Under the pieces are notes generated by a model. That model saw only the letters and a list, made by a program, of their open reading frames with translations. It was not told the DNA's origin and ran no database searches. This document shows, piece after piece, positions 50,801-58,407 of a stretch of DNA of 64,000 nt. Location: positions 10,899 to 74,898 of the forward strand of contig CAYTPW010000016.1 in assembly GCA_964439935.1 (NCBI GenBank). The letters run 5' to 3'. The position numbers and the translations under genes were made by a program. The DNA comes from JABMQW01 sp964439935 (lineage in GTDB: Bacteria; Fidelibacterota; Marinisomatia; Marinisomatales; TCS56). Numbering within the stretch: position 1 is the stretch's first letter; every line of letters begins with the position of its first letter.

Positions 50801-51022
50801 CGCAAGCTATTATTCAGCGGATTACCTCAAAATAGTAAGGTCACAATATTTACTGTTACTGGTGAAAAGGTAAATACGTTTACCCATTCCGATGCCTTAT
50901 CCGGCAATGAATTCTGGAACCTGCGTTCGATAAATAATCAGGAGGTTGCCCCAGGATTATACATCTATGTAGTTGAATGGGAAGGGAAAAAACACATCGG
51001 CAAATTTGCGGTGGTTAGATAA
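47885..51022 (+). CDS. Large secreted protein with FN3-like module and VPNPY-type C-terminal domain (copy 1)
   Basis: The 1045-residue protein is exported: residues 12-43 form the signal (MKFVKQLQFHKKATLGISLA); the frame start ATG at 47885 overlaps the receptor stop. A second ATG at 47918 is possible. Residues 1-700 belong to no family I know. Residues 735-880 are a fibronectin-III-like module (DFEGYKIYKSIDGG, then DGLEYTYSVTAYD). The tail has the VPNPYLVRSGYNETEYVRKL motif and ends APGLYIYVVEW to GKFAVVR, a T9SS-like sorting domain lacking NYPNPFNP. It is followed directly by a PorV-like gene. The protein at 52086 repeats this module and tail. Confidence 0.75.
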   Translation: MTEKKSIKVINMKFVKQLQFHKKATLGISLASVILSTLLFGAEVHRSTESTQPNFTNPPRLGRIGDFPFPTNPINDRAKGYLIKGKVKSAVFNYGNFIQWGDYSSSGYNGMPAGMWGNYSYLPSVTFMAGVRGMEYSHKFNWVECESFDIGGGKELKVWCSTEAYTAWYTDNDTNYVGVVFNVVDDRGTIGDLVDSRSAVTMMNQWGFDHPSQEIFITTESSLYQSTNPNSSRSLIGLMYPWGMRPKLKERTPEFDIYDYGADEEEWTPDDNYYYYGATLSESWFTRWSPSTNTEWHAANKSRITSHNTEENSGDLFGELPYVDDDDPYPLLAHSNYSQTWPTRLNEETGEYEPFWPGWWSDNYNEKLPGCSQSRKDPDCWEQVPGRFVSDTDVYMEFDDRWAHRSNIVDTNEEYEQTGYPMGIRVKATAHSYGVAYAEDILFVTVKVRNESGDWYDADGWHDGMIMPDGTKLNRSKGFDYKGIYLGFYMDADAVSADANGNFGVHTNDDDFMEYHWERFEVNNESMLISMAMIYDWDGRSGVANDIGIVATQLLDSPRATEPVDLNQDGIIDIFVGEPLKMTDWHWFDWYNRPGVPFRESNNNCCAGAQGREQARNREEIQLKVMSGDTTNLSDDEKTWFFHTPNPDTDLDTELNPHFDSLEGLEEEPAFLSEPEGLDCVLMFSCGPFDLKVGEEVPFSFCIIFGQDKTDLIQNARFAQIMYNSHYQGYTPPAVPSVAVETDHQSVTLIWDDASEVSTDVVTGYSDFEGYKIYKSIDGGNTWGDPKDKIYDENNIFVGWRPVAQFDLTAEEDSLHCIYDNGDCDDVNRGHAINGPDPNAPWFHLGTDTGLPVQGGDGKYRWVDTDVIDGLEYTYSVTAYDMGVEAPSRIVYSDPSGTGNISADTVYSTSNPNSWSEPNGYQYIENSRGTTIHDPNFVTVIPGFPAAQNLSSIKVVPNPYLVRSGYNETEYVRKLLFSGLPQNSKVTIFTVTGEKVNTFTHSDALSGNEFWNLRSINNQEVAPGLYIYVVEWEGKKHIGKFAVVR

Positions 51023-52068
51023 TGAAGATACATCATCATAAAATAACAGTTTTACCTTTGCTGATTGTTATCTTAACTATCGGTAATACAATTCAGGCTC
51101 AGTTTCAGGATATTCCTGAAATTGTGACAAAAGTTGGTACGGCTACTGGCAACTGGTTAAAATTAAATGTCGATGTACGTGGAATTGGTATGGGCGGAAC
51201 CATTGTAGCTGCCGGTAAAGGCGTGGCGATCATACCCAGTAATCCGGCCGGGATCGCTTTCCTGGAAAAATCACAGGCTTATTATTCCAAGGTCAATTAT
51301 CTGGCTGGCATATCCTATAATGTGATAGCTTACGGCCGTCGATTGGGACATTCCAATTTCGTTGGTGTACATCTGTTTCAGATGGATTCCGGGCCGATCA
51401 AGGAAACTACCCTTGAACAGTCTGATGGTACCGGTGAAACATTTCATGTCACATCAATTGCTCTGCGTTTTGCCTATGCTAGACGTCTGACTGAACGTCT
51501 GAAGGTTGGTTTAAATCTGAATTATATTCATGACCAGATTCACCTGGCCTATATGGAAACCTTTGCTTTTGATATCGGTTCGAATTTCGATACCGGGATC
51601 TACGGTTTTGTGCTAGGTATGTCAGTGACTAATTTCGGACCCGAGGTTGAATACCACGGTAAGGGGCTCAACCAGGACGTAAATGACGATCTGGATGCAT
51701 CAGGAAAATTAAGGAAAGTAACTTCATCATTTCCCCTGCCGCTGGCATTCAAACTGGGTGTAGCCAATAATCTGATTGGACCAAATTCTACTTTTATCAA
51801 GAGTGGTACTCAGCGTCTGACTCTTTCAATTGATGGTGTCAACCCCCTGGATTACCTGGTAAGCGGTGGAATCGGGTTGGAATATGGTTGGAATGAAATG
51901 TTCTTTGTACGAATGGGTAACTATTTAGGGCATGATACCGGTCAGTTCACAGCGGGAGCCGGAATGAAATATCGAGCTGGTATGTTCATCGTTGCAGTGG
52001 ACTATGCTTTTGCTAATTACGGTATTCTGGAAGCGACCCATCAAATTGGTATCGGAATGGAATTTTAA
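51022..52068 (+). CDS. PorV/PorQ-family outer-membrane barrel protein (copy 1)
   Basis: The 348-residue protein has a signal peptide (to about residue 25), then WLKLNVDVRGIGMGGTIVA and NPAGIAFLEKSQAYYSKVNYLAGISYNV, which is the PorV/PorQ family opening. The C-terminus is GIGMEF, with the terminal Phe expected of BAM-inserted barrels. PorV carries T9SS cargo after its translocation and presents it to the sortase. The ATG uses the last base of the preceding stop (TAATG), coupling it to the cargo-like gene. It is paralogous to the protein at 54296. Confidence 0.82.
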   Translation: MKIHHHKITVLPLLIVILTIGNTIQAQFQDIPEIVTKVGTATGNWLKLNVDVRGIGMGGTIVAAGKGVAIIPSNPAGIAFLEKSQAYYSKVNYLAGISYNVIAYGRRLGHSNFVGVHLFQMDSGPIKETTLEQSDGTGETFHVTSIALRFAYARRLTERLKVGLNLNYIHDQIHLAYMETFAFDIGSNFDTGIYGFVLGMSVTNFGPEVEYHGKGLNQDVNDDLDASGKLRKVTSSFPLPLAFKLGVANNLIGPNSTFIKSGTQRLTLSIDGVNPLDYLVSGGIGLEYGWNEMFFVRMGNYLGHDTGQFTAGAGMKYRAGMFIVAVDYAFANYGILEATHQIGIGMEF

Positions 52069-52085
52069 TCGGACGGAAAACAGAG

Positions 52086-54299
52086 ATGATCAGATTTTCA
52101 GCACATCAGAACGGGTTAGTTTGTATTTTACTAGTTTTAGGTCTGGGGTCCACTTTAATTCGTGGTATTAGTGATGGTTTTTCAGTTCCGAATACTCCGA
52201 CAGTAAATGCTGCGGCTGAACATGGTCGTGTTATCCTTTATTGGGACGATTATGCCGAATCTTCAGTCGATTCTCTAACGGGCTATGCCGATTTTGAAGG
52301 TTACCGGATTTATCGCAGCACCGATGGAGGCATAACCTGGGGTACCCCAGATGACCGGATCTATGATTATGATGCAAATTTCATCGGCTGGCAGCCTATC
52401 GCCCAGTTTGATCTATCATTTGAACAGGATTCATTACACTGTATGTATCCGTTGGATGTATGCGGTAGTGATGATCCAAAGCGGAACACCAGCATCTCCG
52501 GGCCAGATCCGGCCCAACCAAGGATCAATCTGGGAGAGGACAGCGGCCTGCAATATGTCTATATTGATGAGGATGTTGTGGACGGCCTGGAGTATACCTA
52601 TACTGTAACCGCCTATGATATTGGTCTTCGTACGTACGAGATAGAATTTTCTCTGGTAGATACTGTCAATGGCATCTATCAACGGGACACTGTCTGGTCG
52701 AGCTTGAATCCTGGTCACTTCACCAGTTCGGTCGGTGGGGGCTATCCCAGCCTGGAATGTCCACGGGGAAATAGTGACGATGACTTGAATTTCATCCGAA
52801 TAATTCCTGGTTTTTATGCCAGCAATATTACCTTCCCTGATAATATCAACGAATTCTTTCTACGGCAACCAGGTACGATCGGTACTGGAGAGATCGAGTA
52901 TAATATGGTTGATTCCAAGCAATTGGAAAACATTCATCTAAAATATGAGATTCAAGCTGGTCAGGCTCAGGAAGCTGTTGCCGGTATGGCCTGCGAATCA
53001 CCCTACATTTACGTCTATCAGATATCAGATTCGGTTTCGCAAACCCCGGTGGTTATCGACCAAACAATACCCATTGCTGGCTTGAACCAGGATGTAATCG
53101 ATTCATTGTTAGATTTCCCGGGTGCTTTTTTGTCAGAAAATTTTATATCAATCCCCTATTATCGCGATATTACTGTTATGAATTCCTGGAGTGAACAAGT
53201 AGCTGGAATTCAATATAGATTCACCAATTTACCGGACAGAAATCCGGTTTATGTTCTGTACGAATCGATCGAGTGGAGTGCCAACACTGATAGTATGACC
53301 ATAAGAAGTGTCTTCCCCGGTTTATTGTACAGTAATGATGCTTATGGATTACGTCCGAATTTCGATTACATAATTGAGTTTTTTGATACGCCTGTGGGTG
53401 ATACAATTCCAAATATCTGGAATCAGATGACGCCAATGCCATTTCGGATTACTAATCTGACTACAGGTAAAAAAGTTGGTCTGTGGCACAGCGACACCGG
53501 TGTTCTGGGTAATCCACCTGATTTTGAACTGGGCTCGTTTGATTTGAACTGGACCAGGAATGAACAGGTAAAGTTCCTGGATGACACATTGCAAATTGCC
53601 AATCAGCCTGATATAAGCGCCCCTGAGACATTCTGGTTATATCTGACTTTCGATCCATTTACCTTTGCTCTGTCATATGTGCAAGAAAACAATCCTGACA
53701 TTTTTCTGGAGGTATTTCAGCAGCTTCAACAAGGTTGGTCTAACAATCAAACCTACCGTGAGGGTCGGTTTATTTTACATAAAGCGATGCTGTGGATAGC
53801 GGTCAGTACAAATGCCGGCGTTGAGCCATCCCATGCATTTATCGATAATAATGGAGATGGAATCAACGATAATCCCTGGAAAATATTTTATCCTTGGAGC
53901 GGAGGGGAATCCGTAATTCTACGCCCGGAAAAATTCTACACCAATGGCGACAACTGGGTTGCTGACATGTCATCGCTTGGAAAACCGGTAGCGGTTACAA
54001 ATGATATTCTGGATTCGATTCAAGTTGTACCTAATCCCTATATAGTCCGATCCGGTTTTAATGAAACACCTGAAACGCGTCGTCTTAGATTTATAAAGCT
54101 ACCCCAGCAATGCCGTATCTCAATCTATACAGTGACCGGTGAGCTGGTAGATTATGTTGAACATATTGATCCATATGAGGGTAACGCATGGTGGGATCTG
54201 CGCAATATGAGCGGTAAGCTGGTCGCTCCGGGTTTGTACATTTATGTGGTTGAAGCGGAAGGCAAGGAACATATCGGAAAATTTGCGGTGGTACGATGA
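52086..54299 (+). CDS. Secreted FN3-like protein with VPNPY-type C-terminal domain (copy 2)
   Basis: The 737-residue protein begins with a signal peptide (near HQNGLVCILLVLGLGSTLIRG), then directly has the FN3-like module seen at residue 735 of the 47885 protein: DFEGYRIYRSTDGG, IGWQPIAQFDL and DGLEYTYTVTAYD. It lacks the 700-residue N-terminal part of that paralogue and has an extra beta-rich middle. Its tail has VPNPYIVRSGFNETPETRRL and ends APGLYIYVVEA to GKFAVVR, almost the same as copy 1. It starts 17 bases after the first PorV-like gene and overlaps the next one by 4 bases (ATGA). Confidence 0.78.
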   Translation: MIRFSAHQNGLVCILLVLGLGSTLIRGISDGFSVPNTPTVNAAAEHGRVILYWDDYAESSVDSLTGYADFEGYRIYRSTDGGITWGTPDDRIYDYDANFIGWQPIAQFDLSFEQDSLHCMYPLDVCGSDDPKRNTSISGPDPAQPRINLGEDSGLQYVYIDEDVVDGLEYTYTVTAYDIGLRTYEIEFSLVDTVNGIYQRDTVWSSLNPGHFTSSVGGGYPSLECPRGNSDDDLNFIRIIPGFYASNITFPDNINEFFLRQPGTIGTGEIEYNMVDSKQLENIHLKYEIQAGQAQEAVAGMACESPYIYVYQISDSVSQTPVVIDQTIPIAGLNQDVIDSLLDFPGAFLSENFISIPYYRDITVMNSWSEQVAGIQYRFTNLPDRNPVYVLYESIEWSANTDSMTIRSVFPGLLYSNDAYGLRPNFDYIIEFFDTPVGDTIPNIWNQMTPMPFRITNLTTGKKVGLWHSDTGVLGNPPDFELGSFDLNWTRNEQVKFLDDTLQIANQPDISAPETFWLYLTFDPFTFALSYVQENNPDIFLEVFQQLQQGWSNNQTYREGRFILHKAMLWIAVSTNAGVEPSHAFIDNNGDGINDNPWKIFYPWSGGESVILRPEKFYTNGDNWVADMSSLGKPVAVTNDILDSIQVVPNPYIVRSGFNETPETRRLRFIKLPQQCRISIYTVTGELVDYVEHIDPYEGNAWWDLRNMSGKLVAPGLYIYVVEAEGKEHIGKFAVVR

Positions 54300-55330
54300 A
54301 GCAAGTAAAATTATTTCCCGCATTATTAGTTGCTATTTTTGGACTGCTTCATGGTCAGTCTCCCCAGTATCCCGCGCTCGACGATGCTAATGTAAATTCC
54401 GCCACTAGAGTGGGTAATTGGCTGAAAATTGGCACCAGCGTACGTGCAAACGGTATGGGCGGAGCGGCAGTCGCCAGCACCCGAGGAATTACTGGAATAC
54501 CTTATAACAGTGCTGGACTAACTTTAATGCGCGGTTCAGAAGTATATTTTACAACTACTAAATACCTGGCCGGTATTACCCATAATGTGGTATCCTACGG
54601 TACTCAATTATCTCCGGCAGACTATTTTGGAGTTCACCTTTTCTGGCTTGATTCGGGTCCGATCAATGTCACTAATATCTGGTATCCACTCGGTACCGGT
54701 GAAAAATACAGTGTCAATGCGATCGCATTAAGGGTAGCATATGCCAGACGATTATTCGATCGATTGAGCGTTTCTATTACAGCTAATTATATTCGCGAGG
54801 ATATTTATACAACCAGGATGCAGACAATGGCATTTGATGCCGGGCTGCTGTATAGAAACGAGTTTCTGGGAACAATGGGATTCAGTATCAGTAATCTGGG
54901 ACCGGAAACACAATTTCACGGACCGGGGTTGGAGAAGACTGTTCCCGATACAGTCAGCGCCGATGAACGTCTTTCGGGTATCACCGGAAAATTTTCATTA
55001 CCGGTCATGGTTCGATTTGGAATCAAGCATGATATAATCGGACCGGAGAGCCGGTATTTTCAAATGCAATCACAACGATTGACAATTGCGATTGACGGAA
55101 TCCAGGCTACTGATTACGGGCTGTACAGCAATTTGGGTCTGGAATACGGCTTTTTAGACCTGGCTTTCATCAGGCTGGGAACTTATCTTGGGCATGATAC
55201 CGCAGAACTCAGTGCCGGTGCAGGATTGGCATTCCGGTTGGGTTCTTTAGCGCTTAAAACCGATTATGCTTTTGTTGATTATGGAATTCTAAAACCGGTT
55301 CACCAGGTTGCGATCGGGGTAGAGTTTTAA
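54296..55330 (+). CDS. PorV/PorQ-family outer-membrane barrel protein (copy 2)
   Basis: This 344-residue paralogue of the protein at 51022 opens with a signal peptide (KLFPALLVAIFGLLHGQ), followed by NWLKIGTSVRANGMGGAAVAS and NSAGLTLMRGSEVYFTTTKYLAGITHNVV, and ends AIGVEF. Its start overlaps the end of its secreted partner (ATGA). Shared internal segments include FGVHLFWLDSGPI and VAYARRLFDRLSVSITANYI. The family is a T9SS outer-membrane shuttle. Two such genes within one operon are unusual, and each follows a cargo-like gene. It is the last gene of the operon; a hairpin follows 72 bases later. Confidence 0.82.
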   Translation: MKQVKLFPALLVAIFGLLHGQSPQYPALDDANVNSATRVGNWLKIGTSVRANGMGGAAVASTRGITGIPYNSAGLTLMRGSEVYFTTTKYLAGITHNVVSYGTQLSPADYFGVHLFWLDSGPINVTNIWYPLGTGEKYSVNAIALRVAYARRLFDRLSVSITANYIREDIYTTRMQTMAFDAGLLYRNEFLGTMGFSISNLGPETQFHGPGLEKTVPDTVSADERLSGITGKFSLPVMVRFGIKHDIIGPESRYFQMQSQRLTIAIDGIQATDYGLYSNLGLEYGFLDLAFIRLGTYLGHDTAELSAGAGLAFRLGSLALKTDYAFVDYGILKPVHQVAIGVEF

Positions 55331-55401
55331 GCTTGTTTCGCAGCTGGGCGAAATCTGCAAGAATTTGGATGTAATATTAAGATCAGCTCTGTGCACCAGA
55401 T

Positions 55402-55428
55402 CAAATATCCGTTAGATACGGATATTTG
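55402..55428 (+). terminator. Hairpin ending the outer-membrane operon
   Basis: CAAATATCCGT (55402-55412) pairs perfectly with ACGGATATTTG (55418-55428), loop TAGAT. It is 11 bp long and lacks a U-tract. A promoter-like pair follows immediately, so it probably separates two transcripts. Confidence 0.55.
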
Positions 55429-55430
55429 TA

Positions 55431-55459
55431 TTGAAAATTGCAGCAGATTGAAATAAACT
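55431..55459 (+). promoter_or_regulatory. Candidate promoter of the 948-residue T9SS protein gene
   Basis: TTGAAA (55431-55436), a 17-base spacer and TAAACT (55454-55459). The ATG at 55490 has an AAGGA site. Confidence 0.4.
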
Positions 55460-55489
55460 AATAGAATGGATTAACCAAGGAATCTGATT

Positions 55490-58336
55490 ATGAAGTTAAA
55501 ATCAATAATTATTGTTTTTGTTTTTCTGGCTTTTCTAATGGCGCGGGACGTCTCTACGGTGCGTAATACAGCTCCTCAACCCCGGGCGGTTGTAGAACAG
55601 GTTATTACCAACCCTATATCGAATGATTTTTCTGGATCAACCCGGAATAATACCAGCAGAACTGATACTACTACGATCTGGTTTGATGACCTGGAGGGGG
55701 ATGTGTCCGGTTGGCAGGTCAGTCCTGAATGGAGTTTGACTGAAACGAGCAGTTACAGCCCGACCCACAGTTTTAATGTCGATGACGATAGTCTGGATAT
55801 TAGCAGTGACCTGACATCTCCGTCTATAACGCTTCCGACAATTGATAGTGATAACCAGTTGATAAAATTCAGTTTCGCCCTGTGGTGTGATATGCCTGAT
55901 CATGATGGAGATGGTGACAACACGTTAGAAGATTACTACCGTGTTTGGGTTGCAAATGTGAGCGAGACTCAAGGTACTTACCCAGATGCTACAGTGGAAC
56001 GGTTGGAATCACCATCCGTTACTCTTACTGGGACCAGTCCGGAATTAAATTTTAAGTTGAACTACAGTATTGAAGCCTACGCCGGCGATCCCCAAACTAT
56101 TGATGGTTGTGAAATAAATGGCTGGGATGCAGCCAATGTAAGAATTTCGACCGATGATGGCACAACCTGGAATGTTCTGACAGGCTCCCCAGCCTATACC
56201 TATACCAGTTGTTATGGCTGGTCGGCTAATGGCGATGGCTGCGATATACCTGGTTGGGGTGGTGTCAACGCCGGTGGGTGGGTCGATGCTAATTATGATT
56301 TGAGTGCCTATGTTGGCCAATCGATTAAAATCGCCTTTTATTTTGGAGCCGATCCCAATACTAACGACACTGGTTTGTTCATCGATGATGTGTTAATCAC
56401 CAATGCCACCAATGATACATTATTGTTTGACAATGCCGATGATAGTGTTGTTTTGACACCTGTTTCGGTTACAGGAACCACCACCTATTTCCATACTGAT
56501 ACTTATCAGGCTTATTCTGGTAACTCCTGGTGGTTTGGTTTACAGGATTTCGTGTGGGAAGTCGTATTCTATGATTATGGCGAGGATACGCGACCAGGCG
56601 GTACAACTAATGGCTGGACGGAGTATTTACCCGGATTTCCCTTTGATAACCCACCAGTCGGTGACATCAATGTTCAACTGGATCTGTCGGAATTTGCCGG
56701 TGATGATATCCAGCTGAAATGGACCGCGATTACCGACGATAATCAGGATGGGGGTAATGGATCCGGCTTGTATATCGATGATATTCATGTCTGGCAGGTT
56801 AATCTCCAGGAAGGTCCGCCACCGTTAACAGGATTAAGCGCAGTCGCCGGTGATCGAGTGGTACATTTAACCTGGGATGATATAGGGACCGGTTTCAATG
56901 GTTTAATTCAATACGATAATGGCAATTGGGACGGTAACGGTATCGGCGGTGTTGCCGGATGGGCCGGCAACCTGTTCGATGCACCTTTTGGCATCGACTC
57001 AGTCACAGTTAATTCGATCGATGTATATGGCTATGATAATTATACTATTGATCTGGCCGGATTCAGCGTGAATGCCGGGATCCCGAATGAAACATATGAT
57101 TTTACCACTAATGTAACTTTAACTGCCCAGCAGTGGAATAATATTCCCGTGACCGATTGGGTATTCAATGGTGATTTTATTATCGCAACCGAAATCGGAA
57201 CTGATATTTATCAGGCGTTGGACGTGACAGCTAGCCCAAGTAGTCATGCCTGGATTAAAACAAGCACAGGGATTTGGGAAGAATATCCGGTCAGCGACTT
57301 ACCTGACGGTGAATGGTTGATACGGGCAAATGTCACCAGTGTTGGTGGAGCAGCCGTGACCTACAATGTGTACCGGAATATCAATGGCGGTGATTATTTC
57401 CTCCATGGTTTGGGCACCGGTATTTCCGTACCGGAAATGACTGATAACTGGGTAGCCAATGATAATACCTACTGCTACAAAGTAGCCGCCCTGTTTGATG
57501 GTGTTGAAGGTGATCAGACCGAACCGGTTTGTGCAACACCGGAGGCTCAAACTATCCATGAGTTGAGTTACGATGATGGTGATGCAAATACGAGCAATAA
57601 TATGGGTAACGGCAATTTTATCGCTGTAAAGTTTACGCCGTTAGCCTACCCATCCAAGCTGATTCGCCTGAAATATTTTATGGAAGGCGCGACCGGTGGT
57701 GTTGCTGTCAGACAAATCTGGGATGATGATGGTGCCAGTGGAATGCCGGGTACGAGTCTTAATGCGCCCGGTGCTCCCCCGATTATTGCTTTAATCCAGG
57801 GCTGGAATGAAATTAGTGTCGCAACGGAGAATATAACCATTAACAACGGCAGTTTTTATGTTGGCTACCAGGAGACACCTAATACTCCGCCCTTTGGAAT
57901 CGATAATGACTCACCGCCGGATTATAGCTTTGTCAATTATACCGGCAGCTGGGAACCATTCAGTAATATCTGGAGCGGTGCCATAATGATCCGGGTTGAT
58001 GTTGATTCCGCCGGTGCCACATCAGGAATCGGATATGAATTGCAGCCGGATATTCCGAAGACTTATGCTCTGGCCCAGAATTATCCGAATCCCTTCAATC
58101 CGACAACCAAGATTGAATTTGATTTACCGGAAGCTGGGATTGTGGAGTTGACTCTGTATGATGTAACCGGCCAGCTGGCAAGAAATATAGTTGGACGTCA
58201 TTTGAGCGCCGGTCATTATCAATATCAGCTGGATGCCGGCGATCTGGCCTCCGGGATTTATTTTTATCATTTGCGTGTGTATGATAATGGCCGTCAGATG
58301 TATTCGGCCACGCGGAAATTGATGTTAATAAAGTAA
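55490..58336 (+). CDS. Secreted multidomain protein with T9SS sorting domain
   Basis: The 948-residue protein has a signal peptide (IIIVFVFLAFLMA). The body contains beta-sandwich segments: a MAM/CUB-like region (FDDLEGDVSGWQVSPEWSLTE), two segments with VNLIKIAF-type strands (GQSIKIAFYFGADPNT) and a fibronectin-like region (LTGLSAVAGDRVVHLTWDD near residue 450, VTYNVYRNINGGDYFLHG near 620). An Asp-box-like STDDGTTWN also occurs. No catalytic motif was found. The tail is NYPNPFNPTTKIEFDL to RKLMLIK, a standard T9SS type A domain. Probably a surface adhesin or accessory protein; function unknown. Confidence 0.75.
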   Translation: MKLKSIIIVFVFLAFLMARDVSTVRNTAPQPRAVVEQVITNPISNDFSGSTRNNTSRTDTTTIWFDDLEGDVSGWQVSPEWSLTETSSYSPTHSFNVDDDSLDISSDLTSPSITLPTIDSDNQLIKFSFALWCDMPDHDGDGDNTLEDYYRVWVANVSETQGTYPDATVERLESPSVTLTGTSPELNFKLNYSIEAYAGDPQTIDGCEINGWDAANVRISTDDGTTWNVLTGSPAYTYTSCYGWSANGDGCDIPGWGGVNAGGWVDANYDLSAYVGQSIKIAFYFGADPNTNDTGLFIDDVLITNATNDTLLFDNADDSVVLTPVSVTGTTTYFHTDTYQAYSGNSWWFGLQDFVWEVVFYDYGEDTRPGGTTNGWTEYLPGFPFDNPPVGDINVQLDLSEFAGDDIQLKWTAITDDNQDGGNGSGLYIDDIHVWQVNLQEGPPPLTGLSAVAGDRVVHLTWDDIGTGFNGLIQYDNGNWDGNGIGGVAGWAGNLFDAPFGIDSVTVNSIDVYGYDNYTIDLAGFSVNAGIPNETYDFTTNVTLTAQQWNNIPVTDWVFNGDFIIATEIGTDIYQALDVTASPSSHAWIKTSTGIWEEYPVSDLPDGEWLIRANVTSVGGAAVTYNVYRNINGGDYFLHGLGTGISVPEMTDNWVANDNTYCYKVAALFDGVEGDQTEPVCATPEAQTIHELSYDDGDANTSNNMGNGNFIAVKFTPLAYPSKLIRLKYFMEGATGGVAVRQIWDDDGASGMPGTSLNAPGAPPIIALIQGWNEISVATENITINNGSFYVGYQETPNTPPFGIDNDSPPDYSFVNYTGSWEPFSNIWSGAIMIRVDVDSAGATSGIGYELQPDIPKTYALAQNYPNPFNPTTKIEFDLPEAGIVELTLYDVTGQLARNIVGRHLSAGHYQYQLDAGDLASGIYFYHLRVYDNGRQMYSATRKLMLIK

Positions 58337-58349
58337 AACAGGAATTGAG

Positions 58350-58392
58350 GTTAACGAACAGGGGCAACCAACTGGTTGCCCCTGCTATTAAC
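58350..58392 (+). terminator. Hairpin between T9SS genes
   Basis: CAGGGGCAACCA (58359-58370) is complementary to TGGTTGCCCCTG (58373-58384). Flanking GTTAA (58350-58354) and TTAAC (58388-58392) extend it after a break. It lies 14 bases after the stop and 16 before the next ATG at 58408. No U-tract follows. It may end, process or attenuate the transcript. Confidence 0.55.
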
Positions 58393-58407
58393 TGTAACAG
58401 GAAGATT

